This document shows, piece after piece, positions 35,961-44,852 of a DNA stretch of 64,000 nucleotides. Under the pieces are notes generated by a model. The model searched no databases. It had not been told where the DNA came from and saw only the letters and a list, made by a program, of their open reading frames with translations. The position numbers and the translations under genes were made by a program. Source of the DNA: an uncultured Acinetobacter sp. (GTDB lineage Bacteria; Pseudomonadota; Gammaproteobacteria; Pseudomonadales; Moraxellaceae); the NCBI RefSeq assembly GCF_943914805.1, contig NZ_CALUDM010000001.1:1-64000 (forward strand), written 5' to 3'. The number at the start of each line of letters is the position of its first letter. Position 1 is the stretch's first letter.

Positions 35961-37961
35961 TTAAACAGGCTTCTTCTCTACAGAAGGCGCAATCGGATCA
36001 GCCGTTAAATAACCTACAGCCGCTGCATAGCGATCTTTATAATTAGCACGGATCAATGGATCTAAAGTCGCTTGAACTTTACTGTGCAAAGAACCCCAAT
36101 CCCCCGGATGCTGGAAATTACTCATAATATACGTCCAACCATTGATTGAATCGACCGCATGTAAACCTGTAGATTCTGCACCTGCTGGACAAGAAAGAAT
36201 TCGATCTAACTTTTTAGTATCAACGTTATATGCCCATAAATAATTATTCACATGGTTACCACTGTCTTCACCAATGAATAAAGTACGGAATGTCTCAGAG
36301 AATTTTAAATTATCCGCACTGGCAATCGTGTTTGGATCAGCTGTATTACCAATCCCCAATGGATCTGTTGCAGCATCGATATCTTTACCAATCAAAAGCA
36401 TATGTGATTGATATGGCACCCAGTCACTGATAATTGGGCTACCTGATTTATCATTTTTAGCACCTGCAAGATCATGCGCAACGATACCACCTGCTGAAAT
36501 TTTCTTCGCAAATGTGACATTGTTGCTTTCTGTCCAAGCGGCATTGCCTTTAATCATAGAGTCTTGAATATTGGCTAAAGCAGAATAGGCAACTTTGTCT
36601 TTGGCATTGACCGTTGTACCTTCCATCTTGGTAAATGCCATACTTGCGCCCATCAAGGCTGCATAGCGATGTGTTTCCAAGAATGCTGCTGCTTTTTCCA
36701 TGCCTGGTTTAACTTTGACCCATATGCTTTTCTTCTGCAGAATGATCTTGGTGAAACTCGCATCTTGCGGATCTTTATCCAAACTTTCCATGATATCGGT
36801 CGGTTGAATATTTTTAACATTCACCAAATCTTCAATTTCTTGACTCGTAGCATGCCCCAATTTAATCCATTGAATTTGTGCCGTTGAGGTCTCATTCAAT
36901 TCATTTAAATACTTGGCAACATACAATGTTCCTGCAGATAAATCTTTTTCTTTATCAGCAACAAACATGAACAAACCACCATTGGTATAGTCATCGCCCA
37001 TTAACGCTGTACGGTTATCAGGCATGACTTGAATCAATTCATGTGAAATACGACCTAAACAATAATGCTTTTTCACAGAACCTGTGCCGTCTTTGTTAAC
37101 AGTGATCTCAGGTAAATGCCCATAGTTATAGGCTTTTGCCGAAGTTTCATCACCATACACATTTTTACTGTAGGCTTTCATGGTTGCCATATCAGTACCT
37201 AAGCCTTGTGCAAATGCATCTGGCTCATATTCTTCACTCGAAAGATGTGTTCCCCACGGCGATAAACTTGCGCCACAAGTAATCCATAAACCATGTGCCT
37301 TAGACATATCAACATTGTGGTATTTCACTAAGCTTAAATGCCCTGTTTTTGGATCTTGATCTAGCGAAATAATGGCAATAGGCGATGGTAATTTACCGTA
37401 CATATCATTGCCAGCTAAATCACGGCTGGTATATTCAAATTGCACAACTGCAAAGACTGGATTGCCTTTTACACCATCAACTTTGGCATCTTTCACGGTC
37501 AATAATGATGTCCCATCTGGACAGTCTGAAAAGAACTGACGTTCTTGACCTGCGACAGATTTATCCATAATCGCTTTATTATTAATATCATAATAACCGC
37601 CTGCCAAAATTTTACCGCCCTTCCCATCACTGACCATATCACCCGTTTGGAAGAAGGTTTTATACGCAAGTTTATATTCAGTCTTGGTATTATCATCCCA
37701 AGTCACAGCTAAACCCGAAGCAACAGTCGTTGTTGCCATCGCTGCTGCATTTGCCAATGTTGGCGCATCCATTGGGGTAAATGTCGCTGATTTTAATTTA
37801 GCTGGATTTACTGGTGGCGTAACGACTGTATCGTTGTTGTTGTCATCGTTACATCCTGCAAGTGTTGCAGAAGTCGCCATTGCCCCAAGTGGAAGAAAAG
37901 GTACGCTGGCTAACCATTTGAGAATTTCACGACGTGTGTGCTGGTTGGCTGAGTTTGTCAT
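35961..37961 (-). CDS. phoX: PhoX-family alkaline phosphatase/phytase-like protein
   Basis: Large metal-dependent phosphatase exported by the Tat route. The N-terminus has a twin-Arg motif (TRREILKWL) and a hydrophobic core ending in LAGC at residues about 34-37, which could act as a lipobox, giving a Tat lipoprotein. The 666-residue chain contains PhoX/DUF839 features, such as GASLSPWGTHLSSEEYEPDA, GRISHELIQVMPDNRTALMG and FMFVADKEKDLSAG. The active enzyme in other bacteria uses iron and calcium. A Pho-box-like 18-mer lies 57 bases upstream of the ATG, consistent with phosphate-starvation control. It is monocistronic. Confidence 0.88.
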   Translation of the reverse strand: MTNSANQHTRREILKWLASVPFLPLGAMATSATLAGCNDDNNNDTVVTPPVNPAKLKSATFTPMDAPTLANAAAMATTTVASGLAVTWDDNTKTEYKLAYKTFFQTGDMVSDGKGGKILAGGYYDINNKAIMDKSVAGQERQFFSDCPDGTSLLTVKDAKVDGVKGNPVFAVVQFEYTSRDLAGNDMYGKLPSPIAIISLDQDPKTGHLSLVKYHNVDMSKAHGLWITCGASLSPWGTHLSSEEYEPDAFAQGLGTDMATMKAYSKNVYGDETSAKAYNYGHLPEITVNKDGTGSVKKHYCLGRISHELIQVMPDNRTALMGDDYTNGGLFMFVADKEKDLSAGTLYVAKYLNELNETSTAQIQWIKLGHATSQEIEDLVNVKNIQPTDIMESLDKDPQDASFTKIILQKKSIWVKVKPGMEKAAAFLETHRYAALMGASMAFTKMEGTTVNAKDKVAYSALANIQDSMIKGNAAWTESNNVTFAKKISAGGIVAHDLAGAKNDKSGSPIISDWVPYQSHMLLIGKDIDAATDPLGIGNTADPNTIASADNLKFSETFRTLFIGEDSGNHVNNYLWAYNVDTKKLDRILSCPAGAESTGLHAVDSINGWTYIMSNFQHPGDWGSLHSKVQATLDPLIRANYKDRYAAAVGYLTADPIAPSVEKKPV

Positions 37962-38017
37962 CTAGAGTTTCCAATTTAATTTTAGAATTTTTCCTCGCTT
38001 GATTTTAGAAATACAGC

Positions 38018-38035
38018 ATGACAGTTCGATTTCAC
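38018..38035 (-). promoter_or_regulatory. Candidate Pho box upstream of phoX
   Basis: On the minus strand the 18-mer GTGAAATCGAACTGTCAT matches the enteric consensus CTGTCATAAAACTGTCAT at 13 of 18 positions, with the second half-site CTGTCAT perfect. It lies 57 bases from the phoX start, a usual PhoB activator distance. PhoB binding is inferred. Confidence 0.5.
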
Positions 38036-38170
38036 TTTTAAGTCAATTTAAAGACAAAAACTTAAAAACTCATATTGTGATAAAAATTATAGGGATAGCT
38101 CTTTGTGGATTCTCATAAAGATGCTCCGAGCAATATCCCACTAGAATTACCCCTTGTATTGAGGAAATTT

Positions 38171-38179
38171 TGCTATACT
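38171..38179 (+). promoter_or_regulatory. Extended -10 promoter element for the helicase gene
   Basis: TGCTATACT contains the TG of an extended -10 followed by TATACT (38174-38179). No good -35 is seen at 16-18 bases. Transcription would begin about 35 bases before the GTG start. Confidence 0.45.
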
Positions 38180-38222
38180 CAGCGCTGTATTAAATTCTCA
38201 ACTTATAAGACTTCATAACCCT

Positions 38223-39716
38223 GTGCCTTATTCTTTTACACCAACTACAGAACAAAGTTTTGCAATTGCAGAAGCAAAAAAGGGACAATCCTTTAAAGTG
38301 ATTGCCTATGCTGGCACAGGTAAAACCACGACTTTACAGTTGATTAGCGATGCAATGCCGAATCGACGTGGTATGTATTTGGCTTTTAATAAGGCAATTG
38401 CCACTGAAGCACAGAATAAATTTCATAATAATGTCGATTGTCGAACCTTCCATTCATTAGCATTTAGAAGTGTGCCACGTGGTGTAACTGATAAATTACG
38501 TTTACCTCGTTTAAGTCCAAGTTTTATTGCTAAAGAATATCGTCTTGAGCCGATTACCCTGCGACGCTTAATGGGTGGTCGTTATGAAAAATATATCTTG
38601 ATGCCAAGTCGCTTAGCCAGTTTAGTGGCAAATGCTGTCAGTTATTATTGTTCAACCAGTTCGCAATACCCTGCGCCACGTCATATACAAGCGCCAAGTT
38701 GGTTACATCCTGACGATGTGGAATCCTTACAAAAACACCTTTATCCTGCGGTAGAAAAGCGTTGGTTGGAATCGATTGATCCAAATCACCAAGCAGGTAT
38801 TGGTCACGATATTTATTTAAAATTATGGGCATTATCAGACCCTTATATTCCTGCGGATTATGTCCTATTCGATGAGGCACAGGATGCTGACCCATTGATG
38901 TTGGGCATTTTACTGCGCCAACGTAGCACTCAAGTGATCTATGTCGGTGATGCACATCAACAGATTTACGCATGGCGTGGTGCGGTCAATGCTATGCAAA
39001 AAATGCCTTTACCTGAATCACGTTTAACCACGTCTTTCCGCTTTGGTGATGCGATTGCAGATGTTGCCAATCACTTACTCGGCGCTTTAGATGAAACTGT
39101 GCCATTATTAGGCAATCCCGACATGAAATCTAGTGTGGTCAATAAGCCACATACCAAAATGCGTGATGCAATTTTATGTCGTACTAATGCACGTGCCATG
39201 GAGTTACTACTTTCAGGTTTAGTACAAGGTGATAAAGTCAGCTTGCAAGCCGATCATGTCAAATTAAATCGTTTTGTCGATGCAGCAAGTTTGCTTAAAC
39301 AAGGTAAACGTGTCACAGATGTGCCTGAGTTGGCTTGGTTTAATTCTTGGCATGATGTCCATGAGTATTGTGAAACCAATGATGGTAGTGATATCAAACC
39401 TTTAGTAAAACTGGTCGATGATCATGGCACTGAACCGCTTAAAAAAGCACTTGCTAAAATTACACCAATAGAGCAAGCTGATTATGTGATCTCAACTGCA
39501 CATAAAGCCAAAGGTTTAGAATGGAACCGTGTTCATATTGAAGATGACTACCAATTTAAGATCAATGGTCTTGAGCATAAAATCAGTGATGAAGAATTAA
39601 GGCTGCTATATGTTGCTTGTACTCGAGCAAAAGTTAGTTTAAATATTCATCATATTTATGATTTAGTACAACAACTTAAACAAAAAGTGCCATTCAAAAA
39701 TAAAGCAACTGCATAA
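38223..39716 (+). CDS. Small UvrD/FBH1-type superfamily 1 DNA helicase
   Basis: Probable DNA helicase of 497 residues with all core SF1 motifs: Q-motif region FTPTTEQSFAI, Walker A AYAGTGKTTTLQL (about 28), DEAQDADPLM (about 216), VGDAHQQIYAWRGAV (about 240), TSFRFG, TAHKAKGLEWNRVH (about 422) and RLLYVACTRAKV (about 459). It is shorter than UvrD or Rep because the 1B/2B insertions are reduced. The start is GTG at 38223 with no obvious ribosome site. The ATPase gene follows after 30 bases, so the pair is probably one operon. Biological role unknown; repair and antiviral defence are both conceivable. Confidence 0.88.
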   Translation: MPYSFTPTTEQSFAIAEAKKGQSFKVIAYAGTGKTTTLQLISDAMPNRRGMYLAFNKAIATEAQNKFHNNVDCRTFHSLAFRSVPRGVTDKLRLPRLSPSFIAKEYRLEPITLRRLMGGRYEKYILMPSRLASLVANAVSYYCSTSSQYPAPRHIQAPSWLHPDDVESLQKHLYPAVEKRWLESIDPNHQAGIGHDIYLKLWALSDPYIPADYVLFDEAQDADPLMLGILLRQRSTQVIYVGDAHQQIYAWRGAVNAMQKMPLPESRLTTSFRFGDAIADVANHLLGALDETVPLLGNPDMKSSVVNKPHTKMRDAILCRTNARAMELLLSGLVQGDKVSLQADHVKLNRFVDAASLLKQGKRVTDVPELAWFNSWHDVHEYCETNDGSDIKPLVKLVDDHGTEPLKKALAKITPIEQADYVISTAHKAKGLEWNRVHIEDDYQFKINGLEHKISDEELRLLYVACTRAKVSLNIHHIYDLVQQLKQKVPFKNKATA

Positions 39717-39746
39717 CACTGTAGTTTTTTTCTTTACAGGTGTCCT

Positions 39747-41117
39747 ATGAAACTACAAAGCATTCATTTTCGACATATTTATCATTTTTCCGATTTAAAA
39801 ATAAATTTTAAACATTCAAAAAAACCGATTACCGTCATTATTGGTGATCAAGCTTCAGGTAAAACAGCGATTATTAAAAATATTTACCAAGCTTTAACAT
39901 GGTTTCCTGCACGTTATAAAGACCTGCGCACACCGGGCGTGGTCATGCTTGATCAAGACATTATGATGGATCGGGTACAAGCAAAAATCGATGTGCAAAT
40001 ACATGTTCCTACTGAATTCGGCTCATTACCTGAAAGTGACGGTGCGACTGAAACAGATACACAAAGTTGTCGTTGGCAGTTATTTAAAACACTGAATGCC
40101 AATGGTGTCGGTATCAGTAAAGTTGAATTGGAACAATTAGAACAAGCGGTCACTTTGTATAATCAGGTCATAAAAAAAGACCCTGTTCAAGGGCTTCCAT
40201 TACTTGCTTATTACCCTGCTGAACGTTTTGTCAATGAAGTCAATATTCTCAGTAAAAACAACCCACTGGTTTTACAGCAATATAATGCATACGAATTAGT
40301 TGCTATTCCCTACACTACTTTTGCACGTTTTTTTGAGTGGTTTAGAGAAATTAGTGATATTGAAAATGCACAAACGGCGCAACTTTTTCAAAATATTCTG
40401 AGACATAAAGATACATCAAATAAATCAACTCAAGATTTTCAAAATACCTTATTCCAAGCACATTCTCAGCTACATGCACCTAGCCTGCAGGCATTAAAAA
40501 GCACACTTAAAACAGTGATTCCTGAAATCACAGATATCTTTTTAGAATATCAACCTAAATTACAATTGATGGTCACCTATAAAAACCAAACCATGTCCTA
40601 TCAACAATTGTCCAATACAGTCAAAAACTGGATTGGTTTAGTCGGTGATTTGGTACGTCGTCTGTGTTTACTGAACCCTTTAAGTCTATATCCATGTTTA
40701 GAGGGTGATGGTGTTCTGCTCATTGACCAAATTGATGTAGATTTAGATCAATATTCGATTCAAGTGATCTTAGATCGATTACACCAAGCCTTTCCATTGC
40801 TACAAATCATTGTTACAGGTAGCCATGAAGAGTTACTTGAACAAGCAGATGAATACCAATGTTTCCATTTAAAAAATAAACAATTACATGAAATACAGCC
40901 CAATTCTGCATGGCAAGAATATCAACATATTTATGAAAATTTACTCAAAGAAACAACTGATCATTCAGAGCATGAATTATTAGAACCGAATAACGACTCA
41001 CTCAATGCACAGCAACTCTATGAACAGTTTCAATCTTTAACGGAAGAACAGCAAATTGAGTTAAAACGATTAATCCAAGCAGGTGATGATTTATCACCAC
41101 ATACATCTTTGCTTTAA
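39747..41117 (+). CDS. RecF/ABC-type ATPase with degenerate catalytic motifs (COG3950-like)
   Basis: A 456-residue AAA/ABC-type ATPase. The N-terminus fits RecF-like proteins (MKLQSIHFRHIYHFSDLKIN), and Walker A is intact (GDQASGKTAII, about 33). FARFFEWFREISDIENAQ in the middle is characteristic of COG3950-type ATPases. The signature segment reads LSNTVKNWIGLVGDLVRRL (about 287), where relatives have LSDG. Walker B reads VLLIDQIDVDLD (about 322), with Gln in place of the catalytic Glu. No TOPRIM or HNH nuclease domain is visible. It follows the helicase gene by 30 bases with AGG near its ATG. Function unknown. Confidence 0.82.
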   Translation: MKLQSIHFRHIYHFSDLKINFKHSKKPITVIIGDQASGKTAIIKNIYQALTWFPARYKDLRTPGVVMLDQDIMMDRVQAKIDVQIHVPTEFGSLPESDGATETDTQSCRWQLFKTLNANGVGISKVELEQLEQAVTLYNQVIKKDPVQGLPLLAYYPAERFVNEVNILSKNNPLVLQQYNAYELVAIPYTTFARFFEWFREISDIENAQTAQLFQNILRHKDTSNKSTQDFQNTLFQAHSQLHAPSLQALKSTLKTVIPEITDIFLEYQPKLQLMVTYKNQTMSYQQLSNTVKNWIGLVGDLVRRLCLLNPLSLYPCLEGDGVLLIDQIDVDLDQYSIQVILDRLHQAFPLLQIIVTGSHEELLEQADEYQCFHLKNKQLHEIQPNSAWQEYQHIYENLLKETTDHSEHELLEPNNDSLNAQQLYEQFQSLTEEQQIELKRLIQAGDDLSPHTSLL

Positions 41118-41639
41118 ATGAACCGTTACTTTGAATTAAACGCTGCATTGAATTAAATACTGCTTTGAAATAAATAGTTTCTAGCAAGGTTAAATTTATA
41201 TAAAAACTGAAGTTCAATAGAGTCAGTCTAGCTTTGGATAAATCAACCCATTTCTCATAAGATGAATATCTGTTTTGGATGTTCATTTTATTTTTAATTT
41301 AAATTTTAAATGCTCAACATTGCTGATTGTGGCTGAATAAGTTTGATGAATAATTTTCAAACACTCTCAAAGTGAGATGAAGCGTATAATTACGATTGTT
41401 TGCGCAAAAACTGACAAAATAATTTGATGTTATTCCGATCATGTAATAAGATGAAAAATTGATTTAGATTCGATTTTATCAATCTAAATTGATCTTCTAA
41501 TCGTTTTATCAAGTTGCGCAACACAACTTGTTTTTGCTTATTAATTTAATTCGGCTTTCAAGATTTAAGTTCTTGGATTGCTCTTTGCGCTCCTCAAGTC
41601 CTTGAAAGATAAGATTTACATAGGTTTTACGACCTATTC
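41118..41639. other. Long upstream region of the mnh operon
   Basis: No gene is seen in 522 bases. It begins with three imperfect 17-base tandem units (41131-41177, TTGAATTAAA-type). A consensus -10 TATAAT lies at 41385-41390, without a good -35 but with TCTCA-AAG-TGAGA (41365-41377) immediately upstream. Hairpins are at 41462-41489 (ATTTAGATT/AATCTAAAT) and 41620-41637 (ATAGGT/ACCTAT), the latter ending 2 bases before the mnhA ATG. The predicted leader would be about 240 bases. Confidence 0.5.
41365..41390 (+). promoter_or_regulatory. Candidate mnh promoter with operator-like inverted repeat
   Basis: A perfect TATAAT (41385-41390) is preceded by the inverted repeat TCTCA, AAG, TGAGA (41365-41377), which would overlap the -35 region. 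The absence of a recognisable -35 fits an activator-dependent promoter. No regulator gene is adjacent. Confidence 0.4.
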
Positions 41640-44483
41640 ATGACAATGGATACGCGTGTGCTTCCGATTATTGTATTGTTACCATTAATACTTGGCACAA
41701 CCCTTGTCCTGTGGCTGAAGCAATTCTCTCGCGGGTTAACAGCTTTAGGAGCAATAGGGGTTAGTCTAAGCAGTTTTATTCTGTTACTGACTCAAGCTAA
41801 ATCAGTATTCAATGGTCAGGCTGTTTTAGAACATTGGCAATGGTTACCTCAAATTGGTATCGATTTCAGCTTTCGCCTCGATGCGCTCAGTCTTATTTTT
41901 GCCTTATTAATCAGTGGAATTGGTACGCTGATCTATATTTATGCCTATTATTATTTAAATCCAAAAAACTCTCTCAGCAAACTCTATGCATTGCTCATGA
42001 TGTTTATGACAGCAATGTTGGGAATCTCGCTGTCTAATAATTTAATTATTCTGTTGGTGTTTTGGGAGCTGACCAGTATTTCATCATTCTTATTGGTGGG
42101 TTATTGGAGTAATTACGATGCCGCACAACGTGGCTCTCGTATGGCGCTGACCGTCACAGGAATGGGTGGTTTGGCAATGCTCGGTGGTTTCGTCTTATTG
42201 GGACAAATCACAGGGACATATCAAATCGACCAACTCACCACCATGGCAGCAACTATTCAGCATAGTCCGTTATTTGTTCCTGCTTTATTGCTGATTCTAT
42301 TGGGTGCATTTACTAAAAGTGCGCAATTTCCGTTTCACTTTTGGCTACCCAATGCCATGGCAGCACCAACGCCTGTATCTGCATATTTGCACTCAGCAAC
42401 GATGGTTAAAGCAGGTATTTTCCTACTAGCACGCTTATTACCAATATTTGTCGGTTCAGCGCTATATCACAATATCGTTACAACCATTGGTTTATTTACC
42501 TTATGTATGGCGGCATTTTTTGCCATATTCAAAGAAGACCTCAAAGGTCTGTTGGCATATTCAACGATTAGCCATTTAGGTTTAATCATGTGTTTATTGG
42601 GCATCGGTTCACCGCTTGCTGTAGCCGCAGCCATTTTCCATATCATTAACCATGCGACATTTAAAGCTGCCTTATTCATGATTGCAGGTATCATCGACCA
42701 TGAGTCTGGTACACGTGATTTAAGAAAGCTCAGTGGGTTATGGCAATTGCTTCCTTTTACAGCGACACTCGCTATGATTACCGCAGCAAGTATGGCAGGT
42801 GTACCACTGACCAATGGTTTCTTGTCCAAAGAAATGTTCTTTACTGAGTTAGTGGCGAATTTGTCTGGCGCCTATGTTGTCGTAGCGGCAATTATTGCGA
42901 CATTGGCAGGTTTATTTGCTGTCGCTTATTCAGTACGCCTTGTACATGGGGTATTTTTTGATGGCCCTGTTGGCAAAGATGTTCCAAATAAAGATGCACA
43001 TGAACCATCATTAGGTATGCGCGCACCTGCCATTTTGTTGGCAACATTGTGTATTTTGGTCGGTATCCTACCTGCTTTATTGGTTCAAAATATTATCAAT
43101 GCAGGCACACGTGCCAGTACACAACTCGCAAACTTTGAAGGTGTTCATTTAGCTATCTGGCATGGCTTTAATTTACCTTTAGTGATGAGTGCAATTGCGC
43201 TTTTCGGTGGTATTACCTTCTATTTTGCCTTAGCCAAAGATAATCGTATTCGCCAAATTGATCTTGACCCGATGATTGGCAAATTCCAAGGCAAATTAAT
43301 TTTTGAAAATTTCCTCAAAGATTTATTATTATTCTCACGAAAAATTAAATTAAGAACTGAAACGGGTTCATTACAAAACTACTTATTGTGGATCGTCGTA
43401 TTCAGTATTGCTTTGGTTGCAACACCATTACTCAATCAAAACTTAACCACTGGCACACGTGAATTAACTCATGCCCCGTTGGTTGCAATCGTACTTTGGC
43501 TCTTACTCTTCTCAGCCTGTTGGATGATGTTATGGTTTCACCATGAACGCATTAAAGCCGTGCTGATCAGTGGTGCTGTTGGTTTAGTGGTCACTATGAT
43601 TTTTGTCACGCTGTCTGCGCCTGATTTAGCATTGACTCAAATCACGGTGGATGTGGTGACAACGGTTCTGTTATTGATGAGTTTATCGTTATTGCCACAA
43701 CTGACACCGTATGAATCTAGCCAAACACGTCGTTGGCGAGATGCCATCATCGCCATTGGTGGTGGTTTAGGCATCGGTTGGATTGCTTGGTTAATTATGA
43801 CTCGTGATCACAACTCAATTTCATGGTTCTTTGTACAACAGTCCTTACCACTGGGTGGTGGCTCGAATATTGTCAATGTCATCCTTGTGGATTTCCGTGG
43901 ATTTGATACCTTCGGTGAAATCACGGTATTGGGTATTGCTGCAATTGGTGCGCTTTGTTTAATGGATGGTATGCGTACGCATGGCACGACCATTACCCAA
44001 GGTTTAAGTTATCGCTTTAACCCTTCACCACTCATGTTTCGTATGACAGCTTCGTGGGTATTACCAATCGCATTGGTGGTCAGCCTCTATATTTTCCTCC
44101 GTGGTCATAATTATCCAGGTGGTGGTTTTATTGCAGGTTTAATTACCTCACTGGCATTGGTCATTCAATATATTGCACTTGGGCAAGACCAAGCAGAAAA
44201 CATGCTTAAAGCCAAATCAGGTCGCTTATACGAAATTTGGATCGGGATTGGTTTAATAATCGCAGGATTGACGGGCATTGCTGCATGGCTTTGGGATCGA
44301 CCATTCCTCACCAGTGCGCATGTTTATGTTGAATCAGGAATTTTCGGGAAATTCCACTTTGCTTCTGCGGCAGCATTTGATCTTGGTGTGTATGGCACAG
44401 TGGTTGGTGCAACCATGTTGTTAATTTCTGTACTGGGCGACTCTCGACATTCGAGTATGTCTGGTCCTGTACCTAAGGAGTAA
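41640..44483 (+). CDS. mnhA: Mrp/Mnh Na+/H+ antiporter subunit A, fused to subunit B
   Basis: Largest subunit of the multi-protein Na+(K+)/H+ antiporter, homologous to complex I proton-channel subunits. About residues 1-500 form a NuoL-like core with 14 or so helices (VFWELTSISSFLLVGYW, FHFWLPNAMAAPTPVSAYLH, LAYSTISHLGLIM). Residues of about 600-780 add helices of the MbhD/E type, and the C-terminus (about 805-940) has RGHNYPGGGFIAGL, typical of MnhB. The 947-residue protein thus replaces the separate A and B genes, a known fused layout. It starts a six-gene operon with gaps of a few bases. Confidence 0.95.
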   Translation: MTMDTRVLPIIVLLPLILGTTLVLWLKQFSRGLTALGAIGVSLSSFILLLTQAKSVFNGQAVLEHWQWLPQIGIDFSFRLDALSLIFALLISGIGTLIYIYAYYYLNPKNSLSKLYALLMMFMTAMLGISLSNNLIILLVFWELTSISSFLLVGYWSNYDAAQRGSRMALTVTGMGGLAMLGGFVLLGQITGTYQIDQLTTMAATIQHSPLFVPALLLILLGAFTKSAQFPFHFWLPNAMAAPTPVSAYLHSATMVKAGIFLLARLLPIFVGSALYHNIVTTIGLFTLCMAAFFAIFKEDLKGLLAYSTISHLGLIMCLLGIGSPLAVAAAIFHIINHATFKAALFMIAGIIDHESGTRDLRKLSGLWQLLPFTATLAMITAASMAGVPLTNGFLSKEMFFTELVANLSGAYVVVAAIIATLAGLFAVAYSVRLVHGVFFDGPVGKDVPNKDAHEPSLGMRAPAILLATLCILVGILPALLVQNIINAGTRASTQLANFEGVHLAIWHGFNLPLVMSAIALFGGITFYFALAKDNRIRQIDLDPMIGKFQGKLIFENFLKDLLLFSRKIKLRTETGSLQNYLLWIVVFSIALVATPLLNQNLTTGTRELTHAPLVAIVLWLLLFSACWMMLWFHHERIKAVLISGAVGLVVTMIFVTLSAPDLALTQITVDVVTTVLLLMSLSLLPQLTPYESSQTRRWRDAIIAIGGGLGIGWIAWLIMTRDHNSISWFFVQQSLPLGGGSNIVNVILVDFRGFDTFGEITVLGIAAIGALCLMDGMRTHGTTITQGLSYRFNPSPLMFRMTASWVLPIALVVSLYIFLRGHNYPGGGFIAGLITSLALVIQYIALGQDQAENMLKAKSGRLYEIWIGIGLIIAGLTGIAAWLWDRPFLTSAHVYVESGIFGKFHFASAAAFDLGVYGTVVGATMLLISVLGDSRHSSMSGPVPKE

Positions 44484-44486
44484 CTC

Positions 44487-44852
44487 ATGATCAGTTTAGA
44501 ATTTTTAGTCGCATCTGCGATTGGATTACTCGTTTCGACAGGAATTTATTTAATTCTCCGTGCACGTACTTTCCCTGTTGTTTTGGGTCTAGCCATGATT
44601 GGTTATGCGGTGAATATTTTTCTCTTTGCCATGGGACGCCTACAAGTCAGCTCCCCTGCCATTTTAACCGATGCAGCCAAAGTCACCGACCCATTGCCAC
44701 AAGCTTTGGTTTTAACTGCCATCGTCATTGGATTTGCTACAACCGCTTTTATTGTTCAATTGGCGTTACGCAGTCGTTTTGAATCTGGAACAGATCATGT
44801 CGATTCTAAAGATGAATTAAATACTTTTGACTCGCGTGAGGATGAGCCTTAA
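44487..44852 (+). CDS. mnhC: Mrp/Mnh antiporter subunit C
   Basis: NuoK-like small membrane subunit of the antiporter. The 121 residues hold three hydrophobic helices, with GIYLILRARTFPVVLGLAMI and PLPQALVLTAIVIGFATTAF as family signatures (the second is the NuoK-type PQALVLTAIVI). The C-terminal 20 residues are acidic. The gene begins 3 bases after mnhA, and its TAA shares one base with the mnhD ATG (TAATG), implying coupled translation. Confidence 0.94.
   Translation: MISLEFLVASAIGLLVSTGIYLILRARTFPVVLGLAMIGYAVNIFLFAMGRLQVSSPAILTDAAKVTDPLPQALVLTAIVIGFATTAFIVQLALRSRFESGTDHVDSKDELNTFDSREDEP

Noticed and set aside
38223..41117. Calling the helicase/ATPase pair Gabija
   Set aside because: The ATPase lacks a visible TOPRIM nuclease domain, and the gene order is the reverse of gajA-gajB.
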